A stretch of DNA of 64,000 nt. It comes from Prevotella sp. UBA4330. GTDB taxonomy: Bacteria > Bacteroidota > Bacteroidia > Bacteroidales > Bacteroidaceae. The notes beneath the pieces are model-generated. The model did not search any database. It saw only the letters and a list, made by a program, of their open reading frames with translations, and was not told the origin of the DNA. This document shows positions 26,538-35,393 of this stretch, piece by piece. Position 1 is the stretch's first letter. Every line of letters begins with the position of its first letter. Location of the stretch: assembly GCA_002394385.1 (NCBI GenBank), contig DGTS01000011.1, positions 77,749-141,748 on the forward strand, in the 5' to 3' direction. Position numbers and translations under genes: made by a program.

Positions 26538-27761
26538 ATGACATACGAGGAAACCATACAGTATCTTTACAACTCCGTACCGATGTTCCAGAACGTCGGG
26601 GCGGCAGGTTATAAGGAAGGACTGCAGAACACACTGACTCTTGACGAGCACTTCGGACACCCTCACCGCACGTTCCGCACCGTTCACGTGGCAGGTACCA
26701 ACGGCAAGGGTTCTTGCTCGCACACCATAGCGGCGATGCTTCAGAGCGCAGGATTCAAGGTTGGACTATACACTTCTCCTCATCTCGTGGATTTCCGCGA
26801 GCGCATCCGCATCAACGGAAAGTGTATCAGCAAGCAGTATGTCATTAACTTCGTAAAGCGGGAACGCAGTTTCTTCGAGCCGCTCCATCCATCGTTCTTC
26901 GAACTCACCACAGCCCTTGCGTTCAAATACTTCGCCGAACAAAAGGTTGACTGGGCGGTCATCGAAGTGGGGCTTGGCGGCCGTCTCGACTGCACCAACA
27001 TCATTAAGCCCGAACTGAGCATCATCACCAACATATCGTTCGACCACACCGCGTTCCTCGGCGACACGCTGGCAAAGATAGCAACAGAGAAGGCCGGCAT
27101 CATAAAACCCGAAACTCCTGTTGTCATAGGCGAAACGAACGAGGAAACGAAACCCGTTTTTGAAAGCATTGCAAAGCAAAACAACGCCCCCATTTTCTTT
27201 GCCGAAGAAGAGAGCCTTCCTGAATATGACGACATAGAGTTTGAACTGAAAGGCAGTTACCAGAAGAAAAACAGGGCAACAATACTATGCGCCGCGAAGC
27301 GACTTGGCATCCCGCGCGACGCCATAAAGAGCGGAATGGCTAACGTATGCGAGGCAACAGGGCTCATCGGAAGATGGCAGACACTGCGCAAAGAGCCGCT
27401 CGTGATATGCGACACCGGTCACAACGTGGGCGGATGGCAGTATCTTTCAGAGCAGATAAAGCAGGTGCCCTGCCAGACACGCCGCATCGTTTTCGGAATG
27501 GTTGACGACAAAGACATCAACACGGTGATGACCATGCTGCCCAAAGATGCCGTCTATTACTGGGCACAAGCAGAAACAAAGCGCGCCATAAGCCATGAAA
27601 AGGTAAAGGAGACGGGCAAGAGTCACGGCCTGAAAGGCAACTCCTACCCCACCGTCATCGAAGCATACCGCGCCGCACTGTCCGACGCAGCACCAGCAGA
27701 TTTTGTGTTTGTAGGCGGCAGCAGTTATGTCGTTGCAGACTTACTTTCAGAAAACATTTAG
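26538..27761 (+). CDS. folC: bifunctional folylpolyglutamate synthase / dihydrofolate synthase
   Basis: 407 residues, Mur ligase superfamily. P-loop HVAGTNGKGSCSHTIAAML near residue 55, SPHLVDFRERIRI, the metal/substrate segment VIEVGLGGRLDCTNII near residue 140, SFDHTAFLGDTLAKIA, and CDTGHNVGG in the C-terminal domain. It adds the first and later glutamates to folate. Single gene between two operons. Confidence 0.95.
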   Translation: MTYEETIQYLYNSVPMFQNVGAAGYKEGLQNTLTLDEHFGHPHRTFRTVHVAGTNGKGSCSHTIAAMLQSAGFKVGLYTSPHLVDFRERIRINGKCISKQYVINFVKRERSFFEPLHPSFFELTTALAFKYFAEQKVDWAVIEVGLGGRLDCTNIIKPELSIITNISFDHTAFLGDTLAKIATEKAGIIKPETPVVIGETNEETKPVFESIAKQNNAPIFFAEEESLPEYDDIEFELKGSYQKKNRATILCAAKRLGIPRDAIKSGMANVCEATGLIGRWQTLRKEPLVICDTGHNVGGWQYLSEQIKQVPCQTRRIVFGMVDDKDINTVMTMLPKDAVYYWAQAETKRAISHEKVKETGKSHGLKGNSYPTVIEAYRAALSDAAPADFVFVGGSSYVVADLLSENI

Positions 27762-27790
27762 TCGTTTTTAACGTATTTTTTGTCATTTCG

Positions 27791-27822
27791 TTTGCTGTTC
27801 TCAATTATTTTTGCTTACTTTG
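27791..27822 (+). promoter_or_regulatory. promoter of the galactose operon
   Basis: TTTG at 27791-27794, 20 bp spacer, TTACTTTG at 27815-27822 (7 of 8 positions of TAnnTTTG), 32 bp before galM. Confidence 0.65.
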
Positions 27823-27854
27823 CAACTAAGTTTACTAACAATCAAACTTTTTGA

Positions 27855-28946
27855 ATGATGAACACAAACGAGACACAATCTTTGTGTGGTCTGAAACGCT
27901 CAGACTTTCAGACCACGGTAAACGGTAAGAATACCGATTTGTATATCCTTAAAAATAGTGCTGGGAACGAGGTAGCCATAACAAACTATGGTGGTGCCTT
28001 GGTAGCGATAATGGTTCCTGACAAGGACGGCAACATCGCAAACGTGGTGCAGGGGCACGACAACATCCAGGAAGTAATCAACAGTCCAGAGCCTTATCTT
28101 TCAACCCTTATCGGACGTTTCGGTAACAGAATAAAGGAAGGCAAGTTCCAACTGAACGGAAAACAATACCAACTTGCCATAAACAATGGGCCAAACGCAC
28201 TGCACGGCGGACCAACAGGATTCCACGCACAAGTATGGGACGCTTTCCAGATGAGCGACAACACATTGGTACTTAATTATACCTCTCCTTACCTTGAGGA
28301 GGGATTCACCGGAGAGGTGAAGACAACGGTTGTCTATAACTTCAGCGACGATAACGAATTGATTATCGGATACATGGCAACCACAAACAAGAAAACCATA
28401 ATCAATCTTACAAACCACGCTTTCTTCTCACTCGCAGGAATAGCCAACCCTACTCCTACCATCGACGACCTCGAGTGCGAAATCAATGCCGACTTCTATC
28501 TGCCTATCGATGAAACAAGCATACCGACAGGCGAGATACTGAAGGTCGAGGGCACACCTTTCGACTTCCGCACCGCGAAGCCAGTAGGACAAGACATTGA
28601 TGCAGACAACGAGCAGATTCGCAACGGTAATGGTTATGACCACTGCTTCGTGCTGAACAAGCACGAGGAAGGCGAACTGAGTTTTGCAGCCCGTATCAAA
28701 GACCCGAACAGCGGACGCACAATGGAGGTTTACACCACAGAGCCAGGTGTTCAGGTTTACACCGACAACTGGGCAGACGGATATAAGGGACAGCACGGCG
28801 CGACATTCCCACGCCGCTCGGCTATCTGCTTCGAGGCACAGCACTTCCCCGACTCGCCAAACCGTCCTTACTTCCCGTCGGTAGTGCTCCGTCCAGGACA
28901 GCAATACAAGCAGAAGACTATTTATAAATTTGGAGTAGAGAAATAA
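27855..28946 (+). CDS. galM: aldose 1-epimerase (galactose mutarotase), cytoplasmic
   Basis: 363 residues, no signal peptide. Interconverts alpha- and beta-anomers, probably of galactose, ahead of GalK. NGPNALHGGPTGFHAQ carries the first catalytic histidine, LTNHAFFSL the second, and the catalytic glutamate lies in CFEAQHFPDSPNRP. First gene of galM-MFS-galK. A second, lipoprotein-type mutarotase is encoded at 34196 in front of the arabinose genes. Confidence 0.94.
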   Translation: MMNTNETQSLCGLKRSDFQTTVNGKNTDLYILKNSAGNEVAITNYGGALVAIMVPDKDGNIANVVQGHDNIQEVINSPEPYLSTLIGRFGNRIKEGKFQLNGKQYQLAINNGPNALHGGPTGFHAQVWDAFQMSDNTLVLNYTSPYLEEGFTGEVKTTVVYNFSDDNELIIGYMATTNKKTIINLTNHAFFSLAGIANPTPTIDDLECEINADFYLPIDETSIPTGEILKVEGTPFDFRTAKPVGQDIDADNEQIRNGNGYDHCFVLNKHEEGELSFAARIKDPNSGRTMEVYTTEPGVQVYTDNWADGYKGQHGATFPRRSAICFEAQHFPDSPNRPYFPSVVLRPGQQYKQKTIYKFGVEK

Positions 28947-28992
28947 ACCACTAAAATCCTCAAACAATTAAAAAAAAAACTGCAATACTATT

Positions 28993-30306
28993 ATGAGCAA
29001 TCAAAAGCAAATGAATGGCAGTGTTATTGCCATTATTACCATGTTCTTCCTCTACGCGATGATAGCGTTCGTAACCAATCTCGGTGCTCCTATCGGCGTC
29101 ATCTGGAAGAGCCAGCCAGGCATTGACGGCAATAACATGCTCGGCATGATGGGTAACTTCATGAACTTCTTCGCTTACCTGTTCATGGGTATCCCCGCCG
29201 GCAAGATGCTTACTAAGGTAGGTTATAAGAAATCGGCACTCATTGGTATCGCCGTAGGTTTCGTCGGCGTGCTGATACAGTATATTTCAAGTTTCCCCGA
29301 GGGCATTCCAGGTTTCTGTGTTTATCTGCTTGGTGCATTCATCTCAGGATTCTCTGTCTGCATACTTAACACCGTGGTTAACCCGATGCTCAACCTCCTT
29401 GGCGGTGGCGGCAACCGTGGTAACCAGTTGAACCTCATCGGTGGTACGCTGAACTCTCTGACCGGCACACTCACCCCGATGCTTGTGGGCGCTCTTATCG
29501 GCGAGGTAACAAAGTCAACACAGATGGCAGACGTGAACCTCGTGATGTTCATCGCAATGGCAGTCTTCGCACTAGCATTCATCGCGCTGGTGTTCATTCC
29601 TATTCAAGACCCGGAACTGGGCAAGGTAACCGCCGACACCAAGTTCGAGCACTCTCCTTGGTCGTTCCGTCACTGCACACTGGGTGTCATCGCAATTTTC
29701 TTCTACGTAGGTGTTGAGGTTGGTATTCCAGGAGCCCTGAACTTCTATTTGTCTGACGGCACGGAGAAGGGCGCCGGTCTGGTGGCTAATGCCGCCATGA
29801 TAGGTGGTGCTGTGGCTGCAATGTACTGGCTGCTGATGCTTTGCGGCCGTCTGGTTTCAGGCTTCATTGCCGGCAAGGTGTCGTCACGTCAACTGATGCT
29901 CTGCACCACGAGCGTTGCCATGATACTTATTCTGGCTGCAATGTTCATCCCCAAGACCAACACCATCAGCATGCCGCTGTTCGACATCATGAACTTCAAG
30001 TTCTGGTCGGCTACAGTTCCTATCAGCGCCCTGCTGCTCGTGCTTTGCGGTCTTTGCACTTCAATCATGTGGGCAAGTATCTTCAACCTCGCCACCGAGG
30101 GATTGGGTAAATACACCGCCCAGGCCAGCGGCATCTTCATGATGATGGTTGTAGGCGGTGGCGTTCTGCCGCTCATCCAGGGCTGGTTCTCCAACTTCAT
30201 GGGTTACATGCCGAGTTACTTCGTTTACTTCCTCGCCGTGGCATACATGTTCTACTATGCACTCATCGGCTGCAAGAACGTAAACAAAGACATCCCTGTG
30301 GATTAA
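28993..30306 (+). CDS. FucP/GluP-type MFS sugar transporter
   Basis: 437 residues with about 12 membrane helices. Resembles the glucose/galactose:H+ symporters of Bacteroidota (GluP group): a long first helix FFLYAMIAFVTNLGAP, the gate segment FMGIPAGKMLTKVGYKKS after helix 2, and a second half starting at FRHCTLGVIAIFFYVGVEVGI. Position between galM and galK points to galactose or glucose as substrate. A hairpin separates it from galK. Confidence 0.9.
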   Translation: MSNQKQMNGSVIAIITMFFLYAMIAFVTNLGAPIGVIWKSQPGIDGNNMLGMMGNFMNFFAYLFMGIPAGKMLTKVGYKKSALIGIAVGFVGVLIQYISSFPEGIPGFCVYLLGAFISGFSVCILNTVVNPMLNLLGGGGNRGNQLNLIGGTLNSLTGTLTPMLVGALIGEVTKSTQMADVNLVMFIAMAVFALAFIALVFIPIQDPELGKVTADTKFEHSPWSFRHCTLGVIAIFFYVGVEVGIPGALNFYLSDGTEKGAGLVANAAMIGGAVAAMYWLLMLCGRLVSGFIAGKVSSRQLMLCTTSVAMILILAAMFIPKTNTISMPLFDIMNFKFWSATVPISALLLVLCGLCTSIMWASIFNLATEGLGKYTAQASGIFMMMVVGGGVLPLIQGWFSNFMGYMPSYFVYFLAVAYMFYYALIGCKNVNKDIPVD

Positions 30307-30314
30307 AAAATCAT

Positions 30315-30355
30315 GCCCCGTCACCACTTCATATATTAGTCAGTGTTGACGGGGC
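30315..30355 (+). terminator. hairpin between the MFS transporter gene and galK
   Basis: GCCCCGTCA / TGACGGGGC, nine perfect pairs with a long loop. There is no T-tract, so it may lower galK expression or stabilise the upstream mRNA rather than terminate fully. Confidence 0.6.
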
Positions 30356-30395
30356 TTCACCTTTATAACAACTAACCTTATAAAACAGTTTAACT

Positions 30396-31559
30396 ATGGA
30401 CATAAATCATGTAAGAAGTCGCTTCATTAAGCATTTTGACGGTAAAACAGGTAAGATATATGCTTCTCCAGGTCGCATCAACCTCATTGGCGAGCACACC
30501 GACTATAACGGCGGTTTCGTATTCCCGGGCGCAGTGGATTGCGGCATCATGGCTGAGGTGAGACCAAATGGCACCGACACCGTGATGTGCTATGCCATCG
30601 ACCTCAAGGACCGCGTAGAGTTCAAGGTTGACGACCCGAAGGGTCCAAAGACCAGTTGGGCACGCTACATCTACGGCATCATTCAGGAGATGAAGAAGCG
30701 CGGCGTTGACGTTAAGGGCTTCAACACCGCATTCTCAGGCGACGTTCCTCTCGGCGCCGGAATGTCATCGTCGGCAGCACTCGAGAGTTGCTTCGCATTC
30801 GCCATCAACGACCTCTTCGGCGAGAACAAGGTGTCTAAGTGGGACATGGTGCTTGCCGGACAGGCTACCGAGCACAACTACTGCGGCGTAAACTGCGGTA
30901 TCATGGACCAGTTTGCAAGCGTCTTCGGACAGGCAGGCAAACTGATGCGCCTCGACTGCCGCTCACGCGAGTTCGAGTATTTCCCATTCGACCCTAAGGG
31001 CTACAAACTCGTGCTGCTCAACTCTTGCGTAAAACACGAACTGGCAGGCTCTCCCTACAACGACCGCCGCAATTCTTGCGAGAACGTTGTGAAGCATATC
31101 GCAGCAAAACACCCCGAAGGCAAGTTCGAGACTCTGCGCGACTGCACATGGAAGCAACTTGACGAGGTACGCGCCGAGGTTGGCGAAGAAGACTTCAAGC
31201 GTGCTCACTTCGTGCTCGGAGAGAAAGACCGTGTGCTCGCAGTGTGCGATGCTCTTGTTGCCGGCGACTATGAAACCGTTGGAAAGAAGATGTACGAGAC
31301 TCACGAAGGCCTGTCCAAGGAATATGAGGTATCGTGCGAAGAACTCGACTTCCTAAACGACATAGCACGCGAGAACGGCGTTACCGGTAGCCGTATCATG
31401 GGCGGCGGTTTCGGCGGATGCACCATCAACCTCGTAAAAGACGAACTCTACGACCAGTTCATTGCCGACGCCAAGGCAAAGTATTCTGCCAAGTACGGCA
31501 AGGAGCCAAAGGTTATCGACGTTGTCATCGGCGACGGCTCGCGCAAGATTTCAGACTAA
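30396..31559 (+). CDS. galK: galactokinase
   Basis: 387 residues, GHMP kinase. GRINLIGEHTDYNGG signature near residue 28, ATP loop PLGAGMSSSAALE near residue 120, catalytic aspartate in NCGIMDQFASVFG, and the C-terminal GGGFGGCTINLV motif. Phosphorylates galactose at C1; third gene of the galactose operon. galT and galE are not nearby. A strong terminator follows. Confidence 0.97.
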   Translation: MDINHVRSRFIKHFDGKTGKIYASPGRINLIGEHTDYNGGFVFPGAVDCGIMAEVRPNGTDTVMCYAIDLKDRVEFKVDDPKGPKTSWARYIYGIIQEMKKRGVDVKGFNTAFSGDVPLGAGMSSSAALESCFAFAINDLFGENKVSKWDMVLAGQATEHNYCGVNCGIMDQFASVFGQAGKLMRLDCRSREFEYFPFDPKGYKLVLLNSCVKHELAGSPYNDRRNSCENVVKHIAAKHPEGKFETLRDCTWKQLDEVRAEVGEEDFKRAHFVLGEKDRVLAVCDALVAGDYETVGKKMYETHEGLSKEYEVSCEELDFLNDIARENGVTGSRIMGGGFGGCTINLVKDELYDQFIADAKAKYSAKYGKEPKVIDVVIGDGSRKISD

Positions 31560-31606
31560 TCAGTAGGTTAACAAAAGTACACCAGAGATTCTAATCATAA
31601 CCAGCG

Positions 31607-31643
31607 ATCCCTCTGCCCGACTCACTTGGGCAGGGGGATTTTC
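31607..31643 (+). terminator. intrinsic terminator after galK
   Basis: ATCCCTCTGCCC / GGGCAGGGGGAT stem with one G-U and a 9-nt loop, then TTTT. Confidence 0.88.
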
Positions 31644-31770
31644 ATTATTACTTTGACTTTTCTTTTTGACTTAATCGGTCAGAATACCTACTGCCAATAG
31701 TGTCAAACGGTATAGTTCCTTATGAGAACAAATGAAAGAATGAATATTCTAAAAAACTTTCAGAAAAACT

Positions 31771-31800
31771 TTTGGCATTTCCAAATTTTAGTTATCTTTG
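31771..31800 (+). promoter_or_regulatory. promoter of the leader RNA / LRR operon
   Basis: TTTG at 31771-31774, 18 bp spacer, TATCTTTG at 31793-31800. The first gene starts 263 nt downstream, after the structured leader. Confidence 0.6.
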
Positions 31801-31864
31801 CAATCGAAATAATAAACACAATTGCTTATGTAACATAACAAAATAAAAGACATATCACAATTGA

Positions 31865-32033
31865 AGCGTTAGCTTTTTTCTTGTTTCGGAAATTTCGGCA
31901 AAAATTAAAGAAGCAATCAAGAGTAAAAGTAGTAACGCTCACGTGTCTGCACGTGGGCTTTTACTCGTTTATGATTGCATGGTGTTTGCCGATACCTCCG
32001 AAACGTAGACGAAGTATAGTCCACGTTTTTTTT
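31865..32033 (+). ncRNA. long nested-hairpin leader RNA ending in an intrinsic terminator
   Basis: Five consecutive stems nest into one rod: GTTTCGGA 31883 / TCCGAAAC 31997; TCGGCAAA 31895 / TTTGCCGA 31985; GCAATCA 31913 / TGATTGC 31972; GAGTAAAAG 31921 / CTTTTACTC 31958; tip GCTCACGTG 31937 / CACGTGGGC 31950 with a TCTG loop. AGCGTTA (31865-31871) is complementary to TAACGCT (31933-31939) and would compete with the tip, so two folds are possible. A further stem (32005-32024) with a run of eight T ends 31 nt before the LRR start codon. It looks like an attenuation or antitermination leader. I do not match it to a named RNA family. Confidence 0.7.
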
Positions 32034-32063
32034 GTGCCTTATTAAAACATATCTGCAAACTCT

Positions 32064-32711
32064 ATGACAACAATCAATATGGAAATAAAAGAATTATATT
32101 TACGTCTGTTATTTTTCGCATTGTTATTCCATACCGGAATTAAAGCCAATGCCTATGACATCGCAGTAAAGAATGCTGATGGAGTCATTATCTACTATAA
32201 TTTCATTAATGACGGAACAGAACTAGAAGTATGCAATGGAAATTTTTACTATGGTAATATAGTAATTCCTGAAGAAGTGACTTACATGAATAGAACGAAA
32301 AAAGTAACAAGAATTGGCAATCGTGCGTTTTGGGAATGTACAAGTCTGTATTCAATAACCATACCTAACACGGTGAAAAGCATTGGATTACGTGCGTTTT
32401 GGGAATGCACAAGTCTTTTAGAGGTAACTATTCCCGATTCTGTAACGACCATTGACGAAGGAGCTTTTTCAGGCTGTACAAGTCTGTCAACCGTTACATT
32501 AGGATCATCTATTACGAAACTGGGCAATGGCATTTTCTCTTTTTGTATCAGTCTGTCCTCCGTAACATCAAAAATGGAGCATCCGTGTACTGTCTCTTTA
32601 GATTGTTTTACACATTACACCTACTACAATGCAACTCTTCATGTTCCAGACGGGTGTTTGTTAAACTACAAAAACACGTCCAATTGGAATAAGTTTTTGT
32701 ACATTGAGTAG
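32064..32711 (+). CDS. BspA-type leucine-rich repeat surface protein
   Basis: 215 residues. N-terminal signal peptide (LRLLFFALLFHTGIKANA), then four to five LRR_5/BspA repeats of about 23 residues with the pattern IGNRAFWECTSLYSITIPN, and a non-repeat C-terminal cap. BspA-like repeats mediate adhesion in oral Bacteroidota. Two repeats share an identical RAFWECTSL stretch, suggesting recent duplication. Codon use and base composition are clearly more AT-rich than the neighbouring sugar operons. Preceded by the structured leader, which may control it. Confidence 0.85.
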   Translation: MTTINMEIKELYLRLLFFALLFHTGIKANAYDIAVKNADGVIIYYNFINDGTELEVCNGNFYYGNIVIPEEVTYMNRTKKVTRIGNRAFWECTSLYSITIPNTVKSIGLRAFWECTSLLEVTIPDSVTTIDEGAFSGCTSLSTVTLGSSITKLGNGIFSFCISLSSVTSKMEHPCTVSLDCFTHYTYYNATLHVPDGCLLNYKNTSNWNKFLYIE

Positions 32712-32787
32712 AAAATGTTTTAAATTGGGATTGAAAACGGGATAACCAAAACAGGTTAAATGTATTACGAAAACAACAACATTTTGC

Positions 32788-33891
32788 ATGCTGCAATTTG
32801 GTAATTATTCAATAATAGCATTTGTCACAGCATTTATATGCGGTATTGTCACAATACCTATGGTGCTTGACTTCTGCAAGCGCAAGGGATTATATGATAT
32901 GCCTGGCAAGAGAAAGGTTCATAAGAATGCGATACCGAGACTCGGCGGCATCGTTTATCTTCCAAGTGTCTTGTTAGGATGTATTGCCGTTTTTGTATTT
33001 GCTAAGTCCACCAATACCACAACCATTTCCCTCAGCCTATGGACTGTATATTTCATAATAGGTGTTTCCATGATTTATACTGTCGGGATAATTGACGACA
33101 TCCTCAACCTTGGAGCCATTACAAAGATGGCAGTCCAAATCATTGCGGCAACCATGCTTCCACTGTCCAATCTATGGATTAACAACCTCTACGGACTTTT
33201 CGGTATCTACGAAGTTCCTTATTGCATCGGTGCTCCACTGACAATAATTGCGGTGACTTTCATATCTAATGCGTTAAATCTTATAGATGGCATTGATGGT
33301 CTTGCAGCCAGCCTTTCCATCATGATACTGGGGGGATATGCCTTTGCATTCTTTCACTGGGAACTATGGTATTATGCCATCATCATCTGTGCCCTAATAG
33401 GAGTACTCATGTCATTCTTGTATTACAATATGTTTGGTGGTTATAAGCATAACCGCAAAATATTTATGGGCGACACAGGGTCGTTAACCATTGGCTACAT
33501 AATAGCGTTCTTGTCATTGAAACTGATTATGAAGAACACTTCCGTGCTACAATCGTCAAGTCATGAGATGTTGCTGGTAATGACACTCAACATTGTGCCT
33601 GCTCTTGATGTCATCCGTGTTGCTGCGCTCCGCATTCACAAAGGTTTCTCACCAATGAGAGCCGACAAGAACCATATACATCACAAATTATTACGTCTAG
33701 GCTTATCTGGGCACAAAACACTGCTGGCAATAATAACAATCTCTGTTGTCTTCATTGTTCTGAATTACATTCTATATGAGAGTTTTTCTCTCACTAGCAT
33801 TCTGATTACCGACATAATATTGTACATTGTTCTACACATCATTATAAACTACTCAAACAAACAGAAAGGAAACAACATATACGAATTCTGA
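32788..33891 (+). CDS. undecaprenyl-phosphate GlcNAc-1-phosphate transferase (WecA/TagO type)
   Basis: 367 residues with about ten membrane helices. Polyprenyl-phosphate sugar-phosphate transferase motifs: KRKVHKNAIPRLGGI near residue 45, IIDDILNLG (catalytic aspartates) near 96, NALNLIDGIDGLAAS near 155, MGDTGSL near 225 and the cytoplasmic KNHIHHKLLRLG loop near 290. It starts lipid-linked O-antigen, capsule or other glycan synthesis. No glycosyltransferase cluster follows, so either it serves a remote pathway or the locus is a remnant. AT-rich like the LRR gene. Confidence 0.92.
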   Translation: MLQFGNYSIIAFVTAFICGIVTIPMVLDFCKRKGLYDMPGKRKVHKNAIPRLGGIVYLPSVLLGCIAVFVFAKSTNTTTISLSLWTVYFIIGVSMIYTVGIIDDILNLGAITKMAVQIIAATMLPLSNLWINNLYGLFGIYEVPYCIGAPLTIIAVTFISNALNLIDGIDGLAASLSIMILGGYAFAFFHWELWYYAIIICALIGVLMSFLYYNMFGGYKHNRKIFMGDTGSLTIGYIIAFLSLKLIMKNTSVLQSSSHEMLLVMTLNIVPALDVIRVAALRIHKGFSPMRADKNHIHHKLLRLGLSGHKTLLAIITISVVFIVLNYILYESFSLTSILITDIILYIVLHIIINYSNKQKGNNIYEF

Positions 33892-34128
33892 TATTACTAT
33901 AGTTTCGCAAAGTCAACTTTTTGGGAGTTCCGAAGTTTTACCTTGCAGGGGCGCGTCCCTACAAACTCCTGTACTCCTTTAACTCATGAAAGTTGAATGA
34001 AATTACTTATAATGTCGCTATCTTTCTTTTTATGGATGATACAATTCAGAAAAAGGAACAAATACACACCCTTATTATTAAAAAGTGTTATATTTACACT
34101 ACATGATGAAAAAAGAGTAGGAAAACAC
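33892..34128. other. intergenic region, AT-rich
   Basis: Contains one GC-rich repeat fragment (AGGGGCGCGTCCCTAC, about 33947-33962, followed by ACTCCTGTACTCCTTTAACTC) related to the short elements near 57305 and 59775. No gene seen. Confidence 0.5.
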
Positions 34129-34158
34129 TTGCAGTATTAAAAAAAAGTTGTAACTTTA
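34129..34158 (+). promoter_or_regulatory. promoter of the arabinose mutarotase-symporter unit
   Basis: TTG at 34129-34131, 19 bp spacer, TAACTTTA at 34151-34158 (7 of 8). Confidence 0.55.
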
Positions 34159-34195
34159 CACCCAAAATCTAAATTATTACTCAAACAGTTATACA

Positions 34196-35365
34196 ATGAA
34201 AAACTTAAAAGTGATTTTGGGAGCAGGAATAGCCTTTGCTATGATCTCCGCTTGCACAAATGTTAACGACGCGAACCAGCAGACTGCGTCAGGTTTGAAT
34301 CCAACGGCTTTCGACACCACTATCAACGACAAAGTGGTTAAACTCTACACGCTGAAGAACAACAACGGCATGGAGGTGTGCATCACCAACTATGGCGGTC
34401 GTGTGGTTTCTCTCGTAGTGCCCGACAAGAACGGCAAGGGCACCGATGTCGTTCTCGGTTATGACAACATCAAGCAGTATGCCGACACTGTCGGCTCGCC
34501 CAGCGACTTCGGTTCTTCGGTTGGCCGCTATGCCAACCGCATCAAGGACGGCAAGTTCACCATCGGTGACAGCACTTATCAGTTGAAGAAGAACGACGGT
34601 CCCAACTCTCTGCACGGCGGCGGCAACACCGGTTGGATGCATCAGGTTTACGATGCAGAGCAGATTGGCGACTCAGTGCTGAAACTGACACTTGTTGCTC
34701 CCGACGGCGAGAACGGCTTCCCTGGCACAGTTACTGCCACAACAACATACACTGTGAAGGCAGACAATACCCTCGACATCACCTTCGAGGCAACAACAGA
34801 CAAGGAGACCATCATCAACATGACCAACCACAGTTACTTCGCTCTCGACGGCGACCCATCGCAGAAAGGCGAGGACATGGTGCTCTATGTGAATGCTGAC
34901 AACTTTACACCTTCTGACAAACTCTACATCCCGACGGGCGAGATTCGTTCGGTAGAAGGAACTCCAATGGACTTCCGCGAGCCAAAGGCTCTGAGCACAG
35001 GCATCAACAACTTCGACTACGACCAGATTGGCAATGCAACAGGATACGACCACAACTGGTGCCTCAACACATACAAGGACGGCAAGGGTGACGACCAGAC
35101 CGTTTGCGCATCGCTCTATTCTCCAAAGACAGGTATTTTCCTTGAAATGTTCACCAACGAGCCAGGTGTTCAGGTTTACACCGGCAACTTCCAGGGCACT
35201 GGCATAGCATGCAAGCACGGCATCAAGTATCCGAAGCACGTGAGCGTTTGCCTTGAGAGCCAGAAGTTCCCCAACTCTCCTAACGTCAAGGAATGGGCAA
35301 GCCCAGTTCTCAAGCCAGGCGAGAAGTACTACAGCCACGCTGCTTACAAGTTCTCAGTAAAGTAA
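34196..35365 (+). CDS. aldose 1-epimerase, lipoprotein form
   Basis: 389 residues. The N-terminal signal peptide ends in a lipobox (MISAC) near residue 20, so unlike the galM product at 27855 it is lipid-anchored and probably periplasmic. Mutarotase motifs NDGPNSLHGGG, MTNHSYFAL and the glutamate in CLESQKFPNSPN are intact. It stands before the Na+/sugar symporter and araR-araD-araA-kinase, matching the order of Bacteroides arabinose operons, so it likely interconverts L-arabinose anomers before uptake. Confidence 0.92.
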   Translation: MKNLKVILGAGIAFAMISACTNVNDANQQTASGLNPTAFDTTINDKVVKLYTLKNNNGMEVCITNYGGRVVSLVVPDKNGKGTDVVLGYDNIKQYADTVGSPSDFGSSVGRYANRIKDGKFTIGDSTYQLKKNDGPNSLHGGGNTGWMHQVYDAEQIGDSVLKLTLVAPDGENGFPGTVTATTTYTVKADNTLDITFEATTDKETIINMTNHSYFALDGDPSQKGEDMVLYVNADNFTPSDKLYIPTGEIRSVEGTPMDFREPKALSTGINNFDYDQIGNATGYDHNWCLNTYKDGKGDDQTVCASLYSPKTGIFLEMFTNEPGVQVYTGNFQGTGIACKHGIKYPKHVSVCLESQKFPNSPNVKEWASPVLKPGEKYYSHAAYKFSVK

Positions 35366-35393
35366 AAAACAGTCACATAAATAAAGAAACGAT

